Shown one piece after another: positions 1 to 8,264 of a DNA stretch of 64,000 bases; positions within the stretch are counted from its first letter, which is position 1, and every line of letters begins with the position of its first letter. Both the position numbers and the translations under genes were made by a program. This DNA is from Sphingomonas oligoaromativorans (GTDB taxonomy: Bacteria; Pseudomonadota; Alphaproteobacteria; Sphingomonadales; Sphingomonadaceae). The DNA lies in the NCBI RefSeq assembly GCF_011762195.1, contig NZ_JAASQK010000004.1, forward strand, positions 248,001 to 312,000. The letters are read 5' to 3'. The notes under the pieces are model-generated. The model was not told the DNA's origin and ran no database searches. It saw only the letters and a list, made by a program, of their open reading frames with translations.

Positions 1-1
1 C

Positions 2-319
2 GGCGGGCTCAAGGGCCTTGCGCTCGACGCCAAGGCGCTGGCGCTCAAGGTGGTGGACGTCGCGGGCGGCGACTGGAAGGCGGCGGGCGTGCTCGTGCAT
101 GACGAGACCAACCGCTCCATCGCGAACATGCTCGTGACCATGCCATCCGGCGCCCATCCGGTGGCGCTCGGCGTGATCTACCAGTCTCCCGCGCCGACCT
201 TCGAGAGCGCCGTGATCGAGCAGAACGCCCGCGCGTCGGAAGGCAAGAAGCCGGACCTTCAGGCGCTCATCTCCAAGGGGCAGACCTGGATGGTCGAGAA
301 GGAGCCGCACGCCATTTGA
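2..319 (+). CDS. korB: Probable 2-oxoacid:ferredoxin oxidoreductase beta subunit, C-terminal part
   Basis: This is the 3' end of a gene cut by the left edge; about 105 codons remain, ending in TGA. The tail has the block HPVALGVIYQSPAPTFE followed by a lysine-rich stretch and KGQTWMVEKE. This resembles the C-terminus of the beta (TPP-binding) subunit of KorAB-type 2-oxoglutarate:ferredoxin oxidoreductases as I remember them from alphaproteobacteria. That enzyme oxidatively decarboxylates 2-oxoacids to acyl-CoA with ferredoxin as acceptor. The TPP-binding part and iron-sulphur cysteines would lie outside the window, so the call rests on the tail alone. The alpha subunit gene is expected just upstream. 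Confidence 0.6.
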   Translation, partial: GGLKGLALDAKALALKVVDVAGGDWKAAGVLVHDETNRSIANMLVTMPSGAHPVALGVIYQSPAPTFESAVIEQNARASEGKKPDLQALISKGQTWMVEKEPHAI

Positions 320-363
320 GGGGGGGGCGGGGTTGGGGGTCTTTTTGCCCCCGACGCGTCTTC

Positions 364-453
364 CGTCACCCTGACGAAGGTCAGGGTCCATTCGCGTTCC
401 GTGAGAAGAAGGGGCGCTGCGTGAATGGATCCCGGATCAAGTCCGGGATGACG
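364..453. repeat. REP-like doublet between convergent genes
   Basis: Two imperfect palindromes flank a spacer of about 35 bases. The left arm contains CCTGACGAAGGTCAGG and the right arm contains CCCGGATCAAGTCCGGG followed by ATGACG. The outer ends, CGTCA and TGACG, are inverted. The same arrangement recurs at 50612-50693. It lies between the convergent ends of the korB-like gene and the SDR gene, as intergenic REP/BIME-type elements often do. Confidence 0.8.
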
Positions 454-501
454 AAAGAAAGGAGGGCTGGGAAAGAGCCGGTTCGTTAGGGCAGGACGTC
501 C

Positions 502-1218
502 TCAGCCGCCGATGCGGGTACGGTGGCCGGTCTCGAAATCGTCGGTGATGAGCTTCGCGATGGCGGCGCCCGCTTCGGCTGGCTGCTGGATCGTGGCGGG
601 GTCTTCGCCCGGATAGGCGTTGTGGCGCATCGCCGTCGCGGTCGCACCCGGATCGACGATGGCAACACGGATCGGCGCGAGCTGCTCCACCTCGTCGGCA
701 TAGGCGAGCACCAGCGTCTCCAGCGCCGCCTTGGAGGCGCCATAGGCCCCCCAATAGGCGCGGGGCTTCGCGCCCACGCTGGAGGTGAGCGCCACCACCC
801 GCCCGCGCTCGGACTTGCGGAGCAGCGGATCGAAATTGGCGATCAGCGCCTGATTGGCGAGCAGGTTGAGCGTCAGCAGCCTGTTGAACTGCTTGCCGTC
901 GATCGAGGAGACGGGGCCGAGCTCGCCCAGCATCGCTGCGTTCAGGACGAGGATGTCGAGCGCGTCCCAGCGGCTGCCGATGGCGGTCGCCAAGCGGGCG
1001 ATCGAGTCGCTCTCGGTCAGGTCCATCGGCGCGATGGTGGCGGAGCCGCCCGCGTCATGGATGCGCTCCTCCAGCTCCTCCAGCCCGCCCGAGGTGCGGG
1101 CCGTCAGCACGACATGCGCGCCCAGCGCGGCCAGAGCCTCCGCCGTGGCCGCGCCGATGCCGCGCGACGCGCCGGTGACGAGCGCGGTCTGGCCGGAGAG
1201 GGGCTTATCGATCATCAC
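502..1218 (-). CDS. SDR family NAD(P)-dependent oxidoreductase
   Basis: A 238-residue classical short-chain dehydrogenase. The Rossmann glycine motif TGASRGIG is at residues 15-22, the NAA motif near 93-95, the catalytic serine near 146, and the Tyr159-x3-Lys163 pair in YGASK. Length is typical of the family. The substrate cannot be read from sequence; relatives include acyl-ACP reductase-like and short alcohol dehydrogenases. It lies downstream of purF in the same direction, separated by about 100 bases that hold a palindromic repeat, so co-transcription is possible but not certain. Confidence 0.85.
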   Translation of the reverse strand: MMIDKPLSGQTALVTGASRGIGAATAEALAALGAHVVLTARTSGGLEELEERIHDAGGSATIAPMDLTESDSIARLATAIGSRWDALDILVLNAAMLGELGPVSSIDGKQFNRLLTLNLLANQALIANFDPLLRKSERGRVVALTSSVGAKPRAYWGAYGASKAALETLVLAYADEVEQLAPIRVAIVDPGATATAMRHNAYPGEDPATIQQPAEAGAAIAKLITDDFETGHRTRIGG

Positions 1219-1230
1219 ACTCGAAACTCC

Positions 1231-1312
1231 GTTCGTCCTGAGCTTGTCGAAGGACGTGCAGCGAACGCTGCGCCTGGGGCACGCACTTCGGCAAGCTCAG
1301 TGCGAACGGGAT
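1231..1312. repeat. Sphingomonad-type palindromic repeat, two arms
   Basis: The left arm contains TCCTGAGCTTGTCGAAGGA. The right arm, at about 1283-1307, contains GGCAAGCTCAGTGCGAAC, which is an inverted, diverged version of the left arm. The middle piece GCTGCGCCTG also occurs in the element at 19700-19752. It sits between purF and the SDR gene and is non-coding. Confidence 0.75.
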
Positions 1313-1320
1313 TGTGGACC

Positions 1321-2778
1321 TTATGCCGCGCGTTCGCCGAGCAGCGAGAGCTGGTCGGCCGGGGCGACATCCTCCTGATCGGTCAGGTGGGTCGGATAAT
1401 CGCCGGTGAAGCAGGCGTCGCAATATTGCGGCTTGCCTTCGTCGCGCCCTTCCTCGCCGAGCGCGCGGTAGAGGCCGTCGATCGAGAGGAAGGAAAGGCT
1501 GTCGACCTTGATGTAATCCGCCATCTCGGCGACCGACATCTGGGCGGCGAGCAGCTTGGCGCGCTCCGGCGTGTCGACGCCGTAGAAGCACGAGTGGCGC
1601 GTCGGCGGCGAGGCGATGCGCATATGCACCTCCTTGGCGCCGGCATCGCGCAGCATCTGCACGATCTTGAGGCTGGTGGTGCCGCGCACGATCGAATCGT
1701 CGATGAGGACGAGGCGCTTGCCGTCGATCAGAGAGCGGTTGGCGTTATGCTTCAGCTTCACGCCGAGGTGGCGGATGCCGTCGCCCGGCTGGATGAAGGT
1801 GCGGCCGACATAGTGCGAGCGGATGATGCCCAGCTCGAACGGGATGCCGCTCTCCTGCGCATAGCCGATCGCGGCGGGCGTGCCCGAATCCGGCACCGGG
1901 ACGACATAATCGGCCTCGATCGGGTTCTCGCGGGCCAGCTCCGCGCCGATGCGCTTGCGCACCGAATAGACGCTGGTGCCGTCCACGATCGAATCGGGGC
2001 GCGAGAAATAGACATGCTCGAAGATGCACGGGCGCGGCGCGATCGGCGCGAACGGACGGTGCGAGCGGATGCCCTTGTCCGACACGATCACGATCTCGCC
2101 CGGCTCGACCGAGCGGATGAAGGTCGCGCCGACGATATCGAGCGCCACCGTCTCGGAAGCGAAGATGGTCGCGTCGCCGAGGCGGCCCATGACGAGCGGA
2201 CGGATGCCCAGCGGATCGCGGCAGGCGATCATGCCTTCCGGCGTCAGGCAGACGAGGCTGTAGGCGCCCTCCACCTGCTTCAGCGCGTCGATGAAGCGAT
2301 CCAGCAGGGTGCGGTAGGTCGAGGTGGCGACGAGGTGGATGATGACCTCGGTGTCGCTGGTCGACTGGAAGATCGAGCCGCGGCGGACGAGATCGCGGCG
2401 GACCTTCATCGCGTTGGAGATGTTGCCGTTGTGCGCGACGGCGAAGCCGCCCGAGGCCAGCTCCGCGAACAGCGGCTGCACGTTGCGCAGCGCCGTGTCG
2501 CCGGTGGTGGCGTAGCGGACATGGCCGATCGCGACCTTGCCCGGCAGGCCGCGGATCACGTCGTCACGGTCGAAATTGCCGGCGACATGGCCCATGGCGC
2601 GATGGGTGTGGAAGCCCTTGCCGTCCCAGGCGGAGATGCCGGCGGCTTCCTGGCCGCGATGCTGGAGCGCGTGCAGGCCCAGCGCGACGACGGCGGCGGC
2701 CGTTTCGCCGCCATAGATGCCGAAGATGCCGCACTCCTCGCGCAGCTTGTCGTCATCGAAGGGATGAGTCGTGAGCAT
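1321..2778 (-). CDS. purF: Amidophosphoribosyltransferase
   Basis: PurF makes 5-phosphoribosylamine from PRPP and glutamine, the first committed step of purine synthesis. I chose the ATG at 2778, giving 485 residues. This leaves a 15-residue propeptide before Cys16 in REECGIFG, the N-terminal nucleophile of class II glutamine amidotransferases. The longer upstream reading adds 79 residues with no family support. The phosphoribosyltransferase PRPP loop VLIDDSIVRGTTS lies near residue 355. The gene is divergent from hisI with about 97 bases between starts, so that gap probably holds both promoters. Confidence 0.97.
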   Translation of the reverse strand: MLTTHPFDDDKLREECGIFGIYGGETAAAVVALGLHALQHRGQEAAGISAWDGKGFHTHRAMGHVAGNFDRDDVIRGLPGKVAIGHVRYATTGDTALRNVQPLFAELASGGFAVAHNGNISNAMKVRRDLVRRGSIFQSTSDTEVIIHLVATSTYRTLLDRFIDALKQVEGAYSLVCLTPEGMIACRDPLGIRPLVMGRLGDATIFASETVALDIVGATFIRSVEPGEIVIVSDKGIRSHRPFAPIAPRPCIFEHVYFSRPDSIVDGTSVYSVRKRIGAELARENPIEADYVVPVPDSGTPAAIGYAQESGIPFELGIIRSHYVGRTFIQPGDGIRHLGVKLKHNANRSLIDGKRLVLIDDSIVRGTTSLKIVQMLRDAGAKEVHMRIASPPTRHSCFYGVDTPERAKLLAAQMSVAEMADYIKVDSLSFLSIDGLYRALGEEGRDEGKPQYCDACFTGDYPTHLTDQEDVAPADQLSLLGERAA

Positions 2779-2875
2779 TGAGGGCGTTCCGTCGCGGCTG
2801 AATTGGGGTTGCGCGCGCATATAGGGTGTTGTCACGGACTTGTCGCCCCCTTCCGGCAAGAGTAGCCATCCCGCC

Positions 2876-3235
2876 ATGTCCAACGATCGCGAAACGGGCA
2901 CCGTGCTTGCCCCCAGATATGACGCCAACGGCCTGATTACGGCGGTGGCGAGCCATGCCGGAACGGGCGAGCTGCTGATGCTCGCGCATATGAACGCCGA
3001 AGCGCTGGAGCGCACGATGGCGACCGGCGAGGCGCATTTCTGGTCCCGTTCGCGCGGGCGCCTGTGGAAGAAGGGCGAGACATCCGGCCATGTGCTGCAT
3101 GTGCGGGAGATGCGGGTGGATTGCGATCAGGATGCGATCTGGCTGATCGTCGATCCGGCCGGCCCCGCCTGCCACACCGGTGAGCCGAGCTGCTTCTATC
3201 GGCGCGTCGCCGATGGCCGGCTGGAACGGATTTAG
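2876..3235 (+). CDS. hisI: Phosphoribosyl-AMP cyclohydrolase
   Basis: HisI opens the adenine ring of phosphoribosyl-AMP in the third step of histidine synthesis. The protein is 119 residues from the ATG at 2876; an ATG 36 bases upstream is possible but adds unmatched residues. Family signatures are [18 protein letters not shown], the metal-binding VDCDQDA and the C-terminal [11 protein letters not shown], whose cysteines bind zinc. It is a stand-alone cyclohydrolase without the HisE domain, as is usual in alphaproteobacteria. No other his genes are in the window. Confidence 0.96.
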   Translation: MSNDRETGTVLAPRYDANGLITAVASHAGTGELLMLAHMNAEALERTMATGEAHFWSRSRGRLWKKGETSGHVLHVREMRVDCDQDAIWLIVDPAGPACHTGEPSCFYRRVADGRLERI

Positions 3236-3267
3236 AGGATCGAACCGGGGACGCGATGACCCATTGC

Positions 3268-3287
3268 AGTTGACGTAAACGTCAACT
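3268..3287. promoter_or_regulatory. Perfect palindromic operator of LiuR/MerR type
   Basis: The sequence agttgacgtaaacgtcaact has 9-base arms that are exact reverse complements around a central AA. It ends 12 bases before the ATG of the MerR-type gene. Its core TTGACGTAAACGTCAA resembles operators I recall for LiuR-type MerR regulators of branched-chain amino acid and acyl-CoA catabolism. It most likely lets the adjacent regulator control its own operon with the acyl-CoA dehydrogenase. Confidence 0.8.
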
Positions 3288-3299
3288 AGCATCGCCTCC

Positions 3300-3713
3300 A
3301 TGAGCTTCAATCCCGCCACCATCGACACGCCCGATGCGCATAATCGGGACAGCTACACGATCACCGATCTCGCCGAGGAATTCGGCGTCACGGCCCGCGC
3401 GCTGCGCTTCTACGAGGACGAGGGGCTGATCTCGCCCGAGCGGATCGGGCTGGCGCGGGTCTATTCCAAGCGCGATCGGGCGCGGCTGGCGTGGATATTG
3501 CGCGGCAAGCGCGTGGGGTTCAGCCTCGCCGAAATCCGCGAGATGATCGACCTCTACGATGTCGGCGACGGCCGGCAGGAGCAGCGCCGCGTCACGATCG
3601 CCAAGTGCGAGTCGCGAGTCGCGAGCCTGATGCGCCAGCGGCACGACATCGACGCGGCGATCGAGGAACTGGCCCTCTTCGTCCAGCAGGTGAAGGCCGC
3701 CGACCTGGCCTGA
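3300..3713 (+). CDS. MerR family transcriptional regulator, LiuR-like
   Basis: A 137-residue regulator. The winged helix-turn-helix spans about residues 17-85 (YTITDLAEEFGVTARALRFY), followed by a C-terminal coiled-coil dimerisation helix ending at 137. There are no clustered metal-binding cysteines, so it is not a metal sensor of the classical MerR kind. MerR proteins of this size beside acyl-CoA dehydrogenases often sense acyl-CoA or fatty-acid catabolites. It is followed after 37 bases by an acyl-CoA dehydrogenase gene and preceded by the perfect palindrome at 3268-3287, suggesting an autoregulated two-gene operon. The ligand is not determinable from sequence. Confidence 0.88.
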   Translation: MSFNPATIDTPDAHNRDSYTITDLAEEFGVTARALRFYEDEGLISPERIGLARVYSKRDRARLAWILRGKRVGFSLAEIREMIDLYDVGDGRQEQRRVTIAKCESRVASLMRQRHDIDAAIEELALFVQQVKAADLA

Positions 3714-3750
3714 GCGACACCTATAAGAAGCGATCCGCAGGAGAATATCC

Positions 3751-5541
3751 ATGCCGACCTATACTCCCCCCATCGCCGACACCCGCTTCGTGCTGGACAA
3801 GGTTCTGGGGCTGGATCGTTACGCCAATCTGCCGGGCTTCGAGGCGGCCACGCCGGATATGGTGGATGCGATCCTGGAGGAGGGCGGCAAGCTCTGCGCG
3901 GAGGTGTTCTTCCCGCTCAACCAGCCGGGCGACGCGGAGGGCTGCACGCGGCACGACGACGCCTCGGTGACGACGCCGGCCGGCTTCCGCGATGCCTATC
4001 GCCAGCTTTCCGAGGGCGGCTGGATCGGGCTCGGCGCGCCGGAGCGGTTCGGCGGGCAGGGGCTGCCGCACGTCATCTCGACGGCATTCGAGGAATATCT
4101 GATCTCGTCGAACGTGGCCTTCGCCATGTATCCGGGGCTGACGCAGGGCGCGATGGCGGCGTTGCTGGCGATCGGTTCGGACGAGCAGAAGGCGCTCTAC
4201 CTGCCGAAGATGGTGGCCGGCATCTGGACCGGCACCATGAACCTCACCGAGCCGCACTGCGGCACCGATCTCGGCCTCATCAAGACGCGTGCCGAGCCGA
4301 AGGGCGACGGCAGCTTCTCGATCACCGGCACCAAGATCTTCATCTCGGCGGGCGAGCATGATCTCGCCGAGAACATCATCCATCTCGTGCTGGCCAAGCT
4401 GCCGGGCGCGCCGGAGGGCAGCAAGGGCATCTCGCTCTTCGTCGTGCCCAAGTTCCTGCCCGATGCGGAGGGCAATCCGGGCCAGCGCAACGCCGTCTCC
4501 TGCGGCTCGATCGAGGAGAAGATGGGCATCCACGCCAACTCCACCTGCGTCATGAACTATGACGGGGCGACCGGCTGGCTGCTGGGCGAGGAGAATAAGG
4601 GCCTCGCCGCGATGTTCATCATGATGAACGCGGCGCGGCTCGGCGTCGGCCTGCAAGGGCTCGGCATCGCGGAGACGGCCTATCAGAATGCCGTCGCCTA
4701 TGCGAAGGATCGGCGGCAGGGCCGCGCGCTCACCGGCCCGGCCGAGCCCGACAAGCCCGCCGACACGCTGTTCGTTCATCCCGACGTGCGGCGGATGCTG
4801 ATGGAGGCGAAGTCCTCGCTGGAGGCGGCGCGCGCGCTGGTGCTGTGGGGGGCGTTGCAGGTCGATCTGTCGCACAAGGCGCCGGACGAGGCGGGGCGCG
4901 AGGCGGCGGACGAGCTGATCTCGCTCGTGACCCCGGTCATCAAGGGCTATCTGACCGATCTCGGCTATGAGATCGCCACCAAGGCCCAGCAGGTGTTCGG
5001 CGGCCATGGCTACATCCGCGAATATGGGATGGAGCAATATGTCCGCGATGCCCGGATCGCGATGATCTACGAGGGCACCAACGGCGTGCAGGCGATGGAC
5101 CTCGTCGGCCGCAAGCTGCCGCGCCATGGCGGCAAGGCGGCGATGGCGCTGTTCGGGCTGATCTCGGCCGATATCGCGGAGGCGAAGGGCAGCGCGCAGG
5201 CGGACCTCGCCGGGCATCTGGAGAAGGCCGTCGGCCAGCTTCAGGCGGGCGCGATGTGGCTGATGCAGAATGGCATGAAAGACCCGAACAACGCGGGTGC
5301 GGCCGCCTATCCGCTGATGACGATGATGGGCATCGTCTCGCTCGGCTGGATGTGGCTGAAGATGGCCCGTGCGGCGCAGGCCGGGCTCGATGCGGGGGAA
5401 GGCGACAAGGCCTTCCTCGAAGCCAAGCTCGTCACCGCCCGCTTCTTCGCGGAGCGGATGCTGCCCGATGTCGGCGCGCTGCGCCGCAAGCTGGAGGGCG
5501 GGGCCGAGGCGGTGATGGCGCTCCCGGTGGAAGCGTTCTGA
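3751..5541 (+). CDS. Acyl-CoA dehydrogenase, long DmdC-like family
   Basis: A 596-residue FAD-dependent acyl-CoA dehydrogenase that introduces a 2,3-double bond into an acyl-CoA. Seen: the flavin-binding [10 protein letters not shown] near residues 168-177, the mid-domain [11 protein letters not shown], and [11 protein letters not shown] near 438-448, which holds the catalytic glutamate position in this subfamily. The extra C-terminal domain of about 150 residues marks the long group that includes 3-methylmercaptopropionyl-CoA dehydrogenase (DmdC) and many fatty acyl-CoA dehydrogenases. Start is at ATG 3751 with AGGAG about 9 bases upstream. The exact acyl substrate is unknown. Confidence 0.92.
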   Translation: MPTYTPPIADTRFVLDKVLGLDRYANLPGFEAATPDMVDAILEEGGKLCAEVFFPLNQPGDAEGCTRHDDASVTTPAGFRDAYRQLSEGGWIGLGAPERFGGQGLPHVISTAFEEYLISSNVAFAMYPGLTQGAMAALLAIGSDEQKALYLPKMVAGIWTGTMNLTEPHCGTDLGLIKTRAEPKGDGSFSITGTKIFISAGEHDLAENIIHLVLAKLPGAPEGSKGISLFVVPKFLPDAEGNPGQRNAVSCGSIEEKMGIHANSTCVMNYDGATGWLLGEENKGLAAMFIMMNAARLGVGLQGLGIAETAYQNAVAYAKDRRQGRALTGPAEPDKPADTLFVHPDVRRMLMEAKSSLEAARALVLWGALQVDLSHKAPDEAGREAADELISLVTPVIKGYLTDLGYEIATKAQQVFGGHGYIREYGMEQYVRDARIAMIYEGTNGVQAMDLVGRKLPRHGGKAAMALFGLISADIAEAKGSAQADLAGHLEKAVGQLQAGAMWLMQNGMKDPNNAGAAAYPLMTMMGIVSLGWMWLKMARAAQAGLDAGEGDKAFLEAKLVTARFFAERMLPDVGALRRKLEGGAEAVMALPVEAF

Positions 5542-5544
5542 GCG

Positions 5545-5721
5545 TCAGGCGGCGAGGCGCAGCCGGCGGCCGAACAGGAAGGCCACCGACACCCACGGCG
5601 CCGCCGACCGTCCGCCGACGGCTCCTCCGGCCGCCTGCCAGCGCTTGAGCGCCTCGTCGATATCGGGCCGCCCCATCGCGGCTTCGATCTCGGCTGCGCG
5701 CTCGATCACTTCGTTTCGCAT
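5545..5721 (-). CDS. Small hypothetical protein, 58 residues
   Basis: I do not recognise this gene. From the ATG at 5721 it codes for 58 residues, beginning MRNEVIERAAEIEAAMGRPD with a helical N-terminal half and a Gly/Ala-rich tail. An AGGA lies about 10 bases upstream of the start, which favours this ATG over the longer reading to 5871. It converges on the acyl-CoA dehydrogenase with 3 bases between stops. No membrane segment or metal motif is evident. Confidence 0.5.
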   Translation of the reverse strand: MRNEVIERAAEIEAAMGRPDIDEALKRWQAAGGAVGGRSAAPWVSVAFLFGRRLRLAA

Positions 5722-5801
5722 CGTTCGTCCTGAATCGCCGTGAAGGGGCGTCCTAGGCGAGAATGTCTCTCTCAAATCTAAACGCCGCGACGAACGGCCG
5801 A

Positions 5802-5924
5802 TCAGTCCTGAAGAACATACAGCAGCAGGCAAAGGCTGAAGGGCGTCAGGACGAGCAGCAGCCTCCCGCATTCCCGGATGATCCGGGGCAAATCCAGAAA
5901 GGCGGGATGGGCTTGCCGGCTCAT
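5802..5924 (-). CDS. Possible 40-residue single-pass membrane protein
   Basis: A short ORF reads from ATG at 5924 to TGA at 5802. It encodes 40 residues, with a charged start MSRQAHPAFLDLPRIIRECG followed by a hydrophobic stretch LLLVLTPFSLCLLLYVLQ that could span the membrane once. The upstream ribosome-binding match is weak (GGCGGG). It lies between cysK and the 58-residue ORF, all on the same strand, and fills otherwise empty sequence. Charge distribution and codon choice look protein-like, but the ORF is short and unproven. Confidence 0.45.
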   Translation of the reverse strand: MSRQAHPAFLDLPRIIRECGRLLLVLTPFSLCLLLYVLQD

Positions 5925-5979
5925 CCCGCCATCATCCGTCAACATCGCTGCCGATCGACCGATACCCTTGCGGTATCGA

Positions 5980-6900
5980 TCACGCTTCCGGCAGGAAATC
6001 CGGCACGGACAGATAGCGCTCGCCCGTGTCGTAATTGAAGCCGAGCACCTTCACGCCATTGCCCAGCTCGGCCAGCTTCTGCTTGATCGCCGCCAGCGTC
6101 GCGCCGGACGAGATGCCGACCAGCACGCCTTCCTCACTCGCCGAGCGGCGGGCATAGTCCTTGGCGTCGGCGGCCTCGACCTGGATCACGCCGTCGAGAA
6201 GCTGGGTGTGCAGGTTGGTCGGCACGAAGCCCGCGCCGAGGCCCTGAATGGGGTGCGGGCCGGGCTGGCCGCCCGAGATGACCGGCGAGAGCGTCGGCTC
6301 CACCGCGAACACCTTGAGCGCCGGCCAATGCTGCTTGAGCACCTGCGCCACGCCGGTGATGTGGCCGCCGGTGCCGACGCCGGTGATGATGACGTCGAGC
6401 GGGGCATCCCGGAAATCGTCGAGGATCTCCTGCGCCGTGGTGCGGACATGGACGTCGATATTGGCGGGATTCTCGAACTGGCCGGGAATCCACGAACCCT
6501 CGATGTCGGCGGCGAGCTCGGCCGCGCGCTCGATCGAGCCCTTCATGCCCTTCTCGCGCGGGGTGAGATCGAAGGTCGCGCCATAGGCCAGCATCAGGCG
6601 GCGGCGCTCCAGCGACATGCTCTCGGGCATGACGAGGATGAGCTTGTAGCCCTTCACCGCGGCCACCATGGCGAGGCCGATGCCGGTGTTGCCGCTGGTC
6701 GGCTCGATGATCGTGCCGCCGGGCCTGAGCTTGCCGGATTTCTCCGCATCCTCGATCATCGCCAGCGCGATGCGATCCTTGATCGAGCCGCCGGGGTTGG
6801 TCCGTTCGGACTTGATCCAGACTTCCGCGTCCGGGAACAGGCGCGCGAAGCGGATGTGCGGCGTGCCGCCGATCGTCTCCAATATGCTTGCGGCTTTCAT
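5980..6900 (-). CDS. cysK: Cysteine synthase A (O-acetylserine sulfhydrylase)
   Basis: CysK combines O-acetylserine and sulphide to give cysteine, using PLP. The 306-residue protein has the PLP lysine at Lys41 in NPGGSIKDR, the substrate loop TSGNTG at 68-73, and the phosphate-binding GTGGHITGV. It lacks any regulatory CBS domain, so it is a synthase rather than cystathionine beta-synthase. Its start overlaps the stop of the upstream MFS gene by 4 bases (ATGA), indicating translational coupling with that transporter. Confidence 0.95.
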   Translation of the reverse strand: MKAASILETIGGTPHIRFARLFPDAEVWIKSERTNPGGSIKDRIALAMIEDAEKSGKLRPGGTIIEPTSGNTGIGLAMVAAVKGYKLILVMPESMSLERRRLMLAYGATFDLTPREKGMKGSIERAAELAADIEGSWIPGQFENPANIDVHVRTTAQEILDDFRDAPLDVIITGVGTGGHITGVAQVLKQHWPALKVFAVEPTLSPVISGGQPGPHPIQGLGAGFVPTNLHTQLLDGVIQVEAADAKDYARRSASEEGVLVGISSGATLAAIKQKLAELGNGVKVLGFNYDTGERYLSVPDFLPEA

Positions 6901-8174
6901 GCGGCTTTCTCCTCCAGAGGAACGTCTTCAAAGCTCTTGGGCGGATCGAAGCTACGCGCGCGGCGCAGCTCGGGGAACCAGCGGGACCAGGCGAACGCCA
7001 CCAGCACCGCGCCGATGCCGCCCGCCACCACCGCCGTCACCGGGCCGACCAGCGCCGCGAGGAAGCCGCTCTCCGCCTCGCCCAGCTCGTTCGAGCCGGA
7101 GATGAACAGCGACGACACCGCACCGACGCGGCCGCGCATCTCGTCCGGCGTCCAGATCTGGATCAGCGACTGGCGGACATAGACCGACACCATGTCCGCC
7201 GCGCCGAGGATGGCGAGGCAGCCGAGCGACAGCGGCATCCAGCGCGACAGGCCGAAGCCGACAGTGGCCGCGCCGAACAGGCCGACCGCCGCCAGCATCT
7301 TCACGCCGACATTGTGCTTGAGCGGCCGGAAGGCGAAGAACAGCGCGGTCAGCGCGGAGCCGGCCGCCGGGGCCGCCCGCAGATCGCCGAGGCCGGACGC
7401 GCCGACGTGCAGCACGTCCTTGGCATAGACCGGCAGCATCGCGGTGGCGCCGCCCAGCAGCACGGCGAACAGATCGAGCGAGATCGCGCCCAGCACCAGC
7501 CGGTTGCGGCGGACATAATGCAGCCCGTCGATCATCTGCGCCCATGGATTGCTCGATCCGCCGATCGCGCGGCGGGGCAGCGGACGGAGCATCATCAGGC
7601 AGAGGAAGCAGCCGGTGAACAGCACGGTGCTGACCGCGAAGGGCACCCATGCCGCCGCCGCATAGAGATAGCCGCCGAGCGCCGGGCCGACGATCGATCC
7701 GCCCTGCCACGCGATGGAACTGAGCGCGATCGCGGTCGGCAGCACGGCCGGCGGCACGAGATTGGGCGAGATCGCCTGGATGGCAGGCCCCGCGAAGGCG
7801 CGCGCGACGCCGAGCAGGGCGGCGACGGCGAAGAGGGCGGGGAGGGTGGTCGTGCCGTGCCAAGCCATCAGCGCCAGCGTGGCGGCGCATCCCGTCTCCA
7901 GCAAGGTCGAGCCACGGGCCACCCAGCGGCGGTCCACCCGGTCGGCGGTCCATCCGGTGATGAGCGTGAGCAGCGCCAGCGGCAGGAATTGCGCGACGCC
8001 GATCCAGCCGAGCTGCAACGCCGCCTCGTGGACGGGCATGGTGCGCCGTGCGATGTCATAGGCTTCCCAGCCGATCACGATCACCATCGAGAGCTGGGCG
8101 ATCGTCGACATCAGCCGCGCCGCCCAATAGAATCGGAAGTCTCGATAGGCGAACGGATGACTGGGTTGTTCCAT
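6897..8174 (-). CDS. MFS transporter, EntS-like (MFS_3) family
   Basis: A 425-residue major facilitator protein with about 12 hydrophobic segments. The N-terminus ([17 protein letters not shown]) and the loop [16 protein letters not shown] after TM2 are characteristic of the MFS_3 group that includes the enterobactin exporter EntS. This suggests efflux of a small molecule across the inner membrane; the substrate cannot be assigned. It is translationally coupled to cysK downstream. Whether that reflects cysteine or sulphur metabolite export, or merely gene packing, is open. Confidence 0.85.
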   Translation of the reverse strand: MEQPSHPFAYRDFRFYWAARLMSTIAQLSMVIVIGWEAYDIARRTMPVHEAALQLGWIGVAQFLPLALLTLITGWTADRVDRRWVARGSTLLETGCAATLALMAWHGTTTLPALFAVAALLGVARAFAGPAIQAISPNLVPPAVLPTAIALSSIAWQGGSIVGPALGGYLYAAAAWVPFAVSTVLFTGCFLCLMMLRPLPRRAIGGSSNPWAQMIDGLHYVRRNRLVLGAISLDLFAVLLGGATAMLPVYAKDVLHVGASGLGDLRAAPAAGSALTALFFAFRPLKHNVGVKMLAAVGLFGAATVGFGLSRWMPLSLGCLAILGAADMVSVYVRQSLIQIWTPDEMRGRVGAVSSLFISGSNELGEAESGFLAALVGPVTAVVAGGIGAVLVAFAWSRWFPELRRARSFDPPKSFEDVPLEEKAA

Positions 8175-8264
8175 GCCGGTTCCTTACGGCGGGCGGTGAG
8201 GGGGAAGCAACCGCAGCGTGGCTTCATCCCCGCTTAGGGATGCTTCCTTCGTTACGCCACCGTC

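Noticed and set aside
523-2781. Long plus-strand frame of 752 codons
   Set aside because: It is antisense to purF and the SDR gene, with Arg/His/Asp-rich shadow composition and no motif.
3721-5217. Minus-strand frame of 498 codons opposite the acyl-CoA dehydrogenase
   Set aside because: A high-GC shadow; the plus strand has complete enzyme motifs.
5763-6038. Plus-strand frame of 91 codons
   Set aside because: Overlaps the end of cysK and the small minus-strand ORF; no ribosome-binding site or family resemblance.
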